Shown in pieces: positions 62,285 to 64,000 of a DNA stretch of 64,000 bases. Numbering within the stretch: the first letter of the stretch is position 1; each line of letters begins with the position of its first letter. Made by a program: the position numbers and the translations under genes. Source of the DNA: an uncultured Bacteriovoracaceae bacterium. GTDB taxonomy: Bacteria; Bdellovibrionota; Bacteriovoracia; Bacteriovoracales; Bacteriovoracaceae. The stretch is taken from NCBI GenBank assembly GCA_950054155.1, contig CATLOT010000005.1:62001-126000 (forward strand). Reading direction: 5' to 3'. The notes beneath the pieces are model-generated. The model saw nothing but the letters and a program-made list of their open reading frames with translations, did not search any database and was not told the origin of the DNA.

Positions 62285-63876
62285 GACTCAAGTTCCTCAC
62301 CACTTTCAAGCTCTAAGAAAGCGTGGCCGAGGTTAGAGATCAGGCTCCCTGCCGTCATTGCCCGCGCCCCCTCTGTTTTGGCCGCGTACTTTCCAGCAAG
62401 GGTGTGAGCACAAATCCCCAATTTAAGCGCATTGTAGACTACGTCTTTATTAGCGAACATAGAGCTCGACTTCACTTCCATTGGACTTTGAGCAAGAAGT
62501 CCACCAAGGATTCCTGCTAAGACATCACCACTGCCCCCTGAGGCCATGCCGTCATTGGGAAAGTAATTGATATGGATTTCACCATTGGGAAGGCCAAGAT
62601 AACTACAAGGCCCCTTCATAAGAATACAACTATTGGTCTTATCAACCATTGAGCGCAAATACTCCATAGGGTTTTCAAGGACCTTTTCCTTTTCCGTCTT
62701 AGCAAAGTCAGCAAACTCGCCAAAGTGGGGAGTCAAAATGGTGGGCCACTTTCTCTGAGTGAGAACCTGACAATCATCTTCAATATTAAGAACACGAATA
62801 GCATCAGCATCCACAACGACGGGACCCGCAAAGTGATTGAGAACATTTAAAACAGTTTCACGCGCTTTTGCTGAGCGACCAAGACCAGGTCCTATGACAA
62901 TGGAGTCCCAGCGCTTAAGCTCTTTAATAATGGTTTCGACGTCTTGCTCTTCTGTTGGAATGAGTCCCGTCATAATTTCAGGAATCATACGCGAACACAT
63001 TTCGGGATAACACTCTTCCCATGTGGAAGCTGTTACCAATCCCGTCCCTACTTTAAGGGCCGCCTGAGAGGCCATTAAGGTCGCACCAGTTAGACCTGGA
63101 GAGCCGCCAACAATGAGACAATGACCAAAGGTTCCTTTGTGCGCAAACTTATCTCTTTGCTTAAGCGCCTCGGCAACATCAAAGGAGTTAAGGACAAACT
63201 TATCTCCCCCTTCAACGGCTGCAAGAGGAAAACCTCCACTAATGGTCACGAGGCTTCCCGTATGGACAGCACCATCACCCACATAATGACAGAGCTTAGG
63301 AAGACCTACCGCCATGGTAAAATCGGCCATCATGGCATTGCCACTACTAGCACCATTATCGCCACAAATCCCTGTCGGTACATCGATTGAAACCAACACA
63401 GAAGCATAATCATTAACGAGATTAACCACATCAAAGAGATAATTTGAAAGAGGTGGTCTAAAGCCAAGGCCTAAAATAGCATCGATCACAAGAAACTCAT
63501 CTTGTGTTTGGGTAAAGTAACTCTCTAATTGCTCAGTTGAGCTAATTTCATTAATTTTAACGCCAAATTTACGAGCGAAGTTGAGTTGCACTTTAAGCTC
63601 GTCTTTAAAATCATCTTCAGAAAAGAGCATAAAAGCTCGGGTAGAAAACCCACGGTTACTAAGGTGTCGAGCTATGGCCAAACCATCAGCTCCGTTATTC
63701 CCCCCACCAACAAGGACAATGATCTCACCAAAGCTGTAATTTTCTAAAAAAGTCTCTTGAATAAAGTCAGCGCCACGCTGGCCGACATTTTCAATAATTA
63801 AGTTTTCACTGAAGCCAAACTCATTAATGGTTCTGTCTTCAATTTCCTTCATCTCATTTGTATTAACAACTCTCAT
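62281..63876 (-). CDS. nnr: Bifunctional NAD(P)H-hydrate epimerase / ADP-dependent dehydratase
   Basis: 531 residues, a fusion of the epimerase (NnrE) and dehydratase (NnrD). The N-terminal half has VLVGGGNNGADGLAIARHL and SIDVPTGICGDNGA; the C-terminal half has LIVGGSPGLTGATLMAS, VIGPGLGRSAKA, LTPHFGEFADF and GGSGDVLAGILGGLL. It repairs hydrated NAD(P)H. AAGGAAGAAGGACG precedes the ATG. It lies between pdxJ and tsaE; in many proteobacteria acpS sits between pdxJ and nnr, but is absent here. Confidence 0.95.
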   Translation of the reverse strand: MRVVNTNEMKEIEDRTINEFGFSENLIIENVGQRGADFIQETFLENYSFGEIIVLVGGGNNGADGLAIARHLSNRGFSTRAFMLFSEDDFKDELKVQLNFARKFGVKINEISSTEQLESYFTQTQDEFLVIDAILGLGFRPPLSNYLFDVVNLVNDYASVLVSIDVPTGICGDNGASSGNAMMADFTMAVGLPKLCHYVGDGAVHTGSLVTISGGFPLAAVEGGDKFVLNSFDVAEALKQRDKFAHKGTFGHCLIVGGSPGLTGATLMASQAALKVGTGLVTASTWEECYPEMCSRMIPEIMTGLIPTEEQDVETIIKELKRWDSIVIGPGLGRSAKARETVLNVLNHFAGPVVVDADAIRVLNIEDDCQVLTQRKWPTILTPHFGEFADFAKTEKEKVLENPMEYLRSMVDKTNSCILMKGPCSYLGLPNGEIHINYFPNDGMASGGSGDVLAGILGGLLAQSPMEVKSSSMFANKDVVYNALKLGICAHTLAGKYAAKTEGARAMTAGSLISNLGHAFLELESGEELES

Positions 63877-63894
63877 CGTCCTTCTTCCTTAAAA

Positions 63895-64000
63895 TTAGCT
63901 TAGTTTCTCTTTAAGCTTCTTAACGACATTTCCAAGGCCATCAAAGACGGCCTGGCAAATTATCCAGTGACCAATATTATACTCAACAAAGAGCTTCTCC
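63895..64000 (-). CDS. pdxJ: Pyridoxine 5'-phosphate synthase, C-terminal end (cut by window)
   Basis: The last 35 residues before the TAA at 63897-63895 read VEYNIGHWIICQAVFDGLGN and then VVKKLKEKLS; the NIGH..I...AVF.GL pattern matches the end of PdxJ. PdxJ makes pyridoxine 5'-phosphate in vitamin B6 synthesis. It is 18 bases upstream of the nnr start. Confidence 0.85.
   Translation of the reverse strand, partial: EKLFVEYNIGHWIICQAVFDGLGNVVKKLKEKLS

Overview
The window looks like a chromosome segment of a Gram-negative predatory or free-living member of the Bdellovibrionota, most likely near Bacteriovoracales. This is inference from gene content (many signal-peptide and lipoprotein orphans, a Tricorn-type protease, DUF3124 and App1-like proteins, MipA/OmpV and other outer-membrane barrels, an Ole cluster) and from AT-leaning, TTT/AAA/CTT-rich codon use. 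No rRNA, tRNA or CRISPR array was seen. About 63 genes are supported, on both strands, in short operons. Translational coupling through ATGA overlaps is common, and several starts are TTG or GTG.

Layout. 1-3.9 kb: the end of a probable sensor protein, an OmpR-type response regulator and aconitase (acnA). 3.9-12.8 kb: a membrane sensor-like protein, a Tricorn-like protease divergent from a Prc-type tail-specific protease, an RDD membrane protein, then an IS1-like insertion sequence lodged between two convergent genes. 12.8-24.6 kb: mostly secreted or membrane orphans, including a coiled-coil/Hsp20-like protein, an App1-like lipid phosphatase, a C45-type Ntn hydrolase and a LON-domain protein. 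24.7-31.2 kb: polyphosphate kinase, an OmpA-like lipoprotein, a second (secreted) App1-like phosphatase and small coiled-coil proteins. 31.2-41.8 kb: repeat-rich intergenic DNA, a cysteine desulfurase, an rRNA methyltransferase, a pair of U32 proteins (tRNA hydroxylation type), an SGNH-like/TPR protein with a cNMP-binding protein, a four-helix-bundle gene behind a 19-bp hairpin, a DUF3124 lipoprotein and a RluE-like pseudouridine synthase. 42-48.2 kb: malate dehydrogenase, an XRE regulator, and an NfeD protease/slipin/DOMON-like/lipoprotein operon.

48.2-56.5 kb is the most interesting part. One operon encodes a GbsR/MarR-type regulator, a FabF-like ketosynthase, an acyl carrier protein, a CrtI/CrtISO-like FAD oxidoreductase and then OleA, OleB, OleC and OleD. 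OleABCD is the known route that joins two fatty acyl chains head to head and makes a long-chain olefin through a beta-lactone. The ketosynthase, carrier protein and desaturase-like enzyme in the same operon suggest that a special, probably unsaturated or polyene, acyl chain is made for OleA. A promoter and a perfect 11-bp inverted repeat just before the regulator gene suggest autoregulation.

56.4-64 kb: a hybrid histidine kinase with an Hpt domain, a response regulator ending in an HisKA-like segment without an ATPase domain, a 703-residue secreted orphan, and the conserved cluster tsaE - nnr (NAD(P)H-hydrate repair) - pdxJ (cut by the window end).

Also notable are a roughly 48-nt G/T-rich repeat present twice (31.6 and 39.2 kb), strand-asymmetric T/G-rich patches near these repeats and the insertion sequence, and a 16/18-bp inverted repeat at 31.2-31.4 kb.
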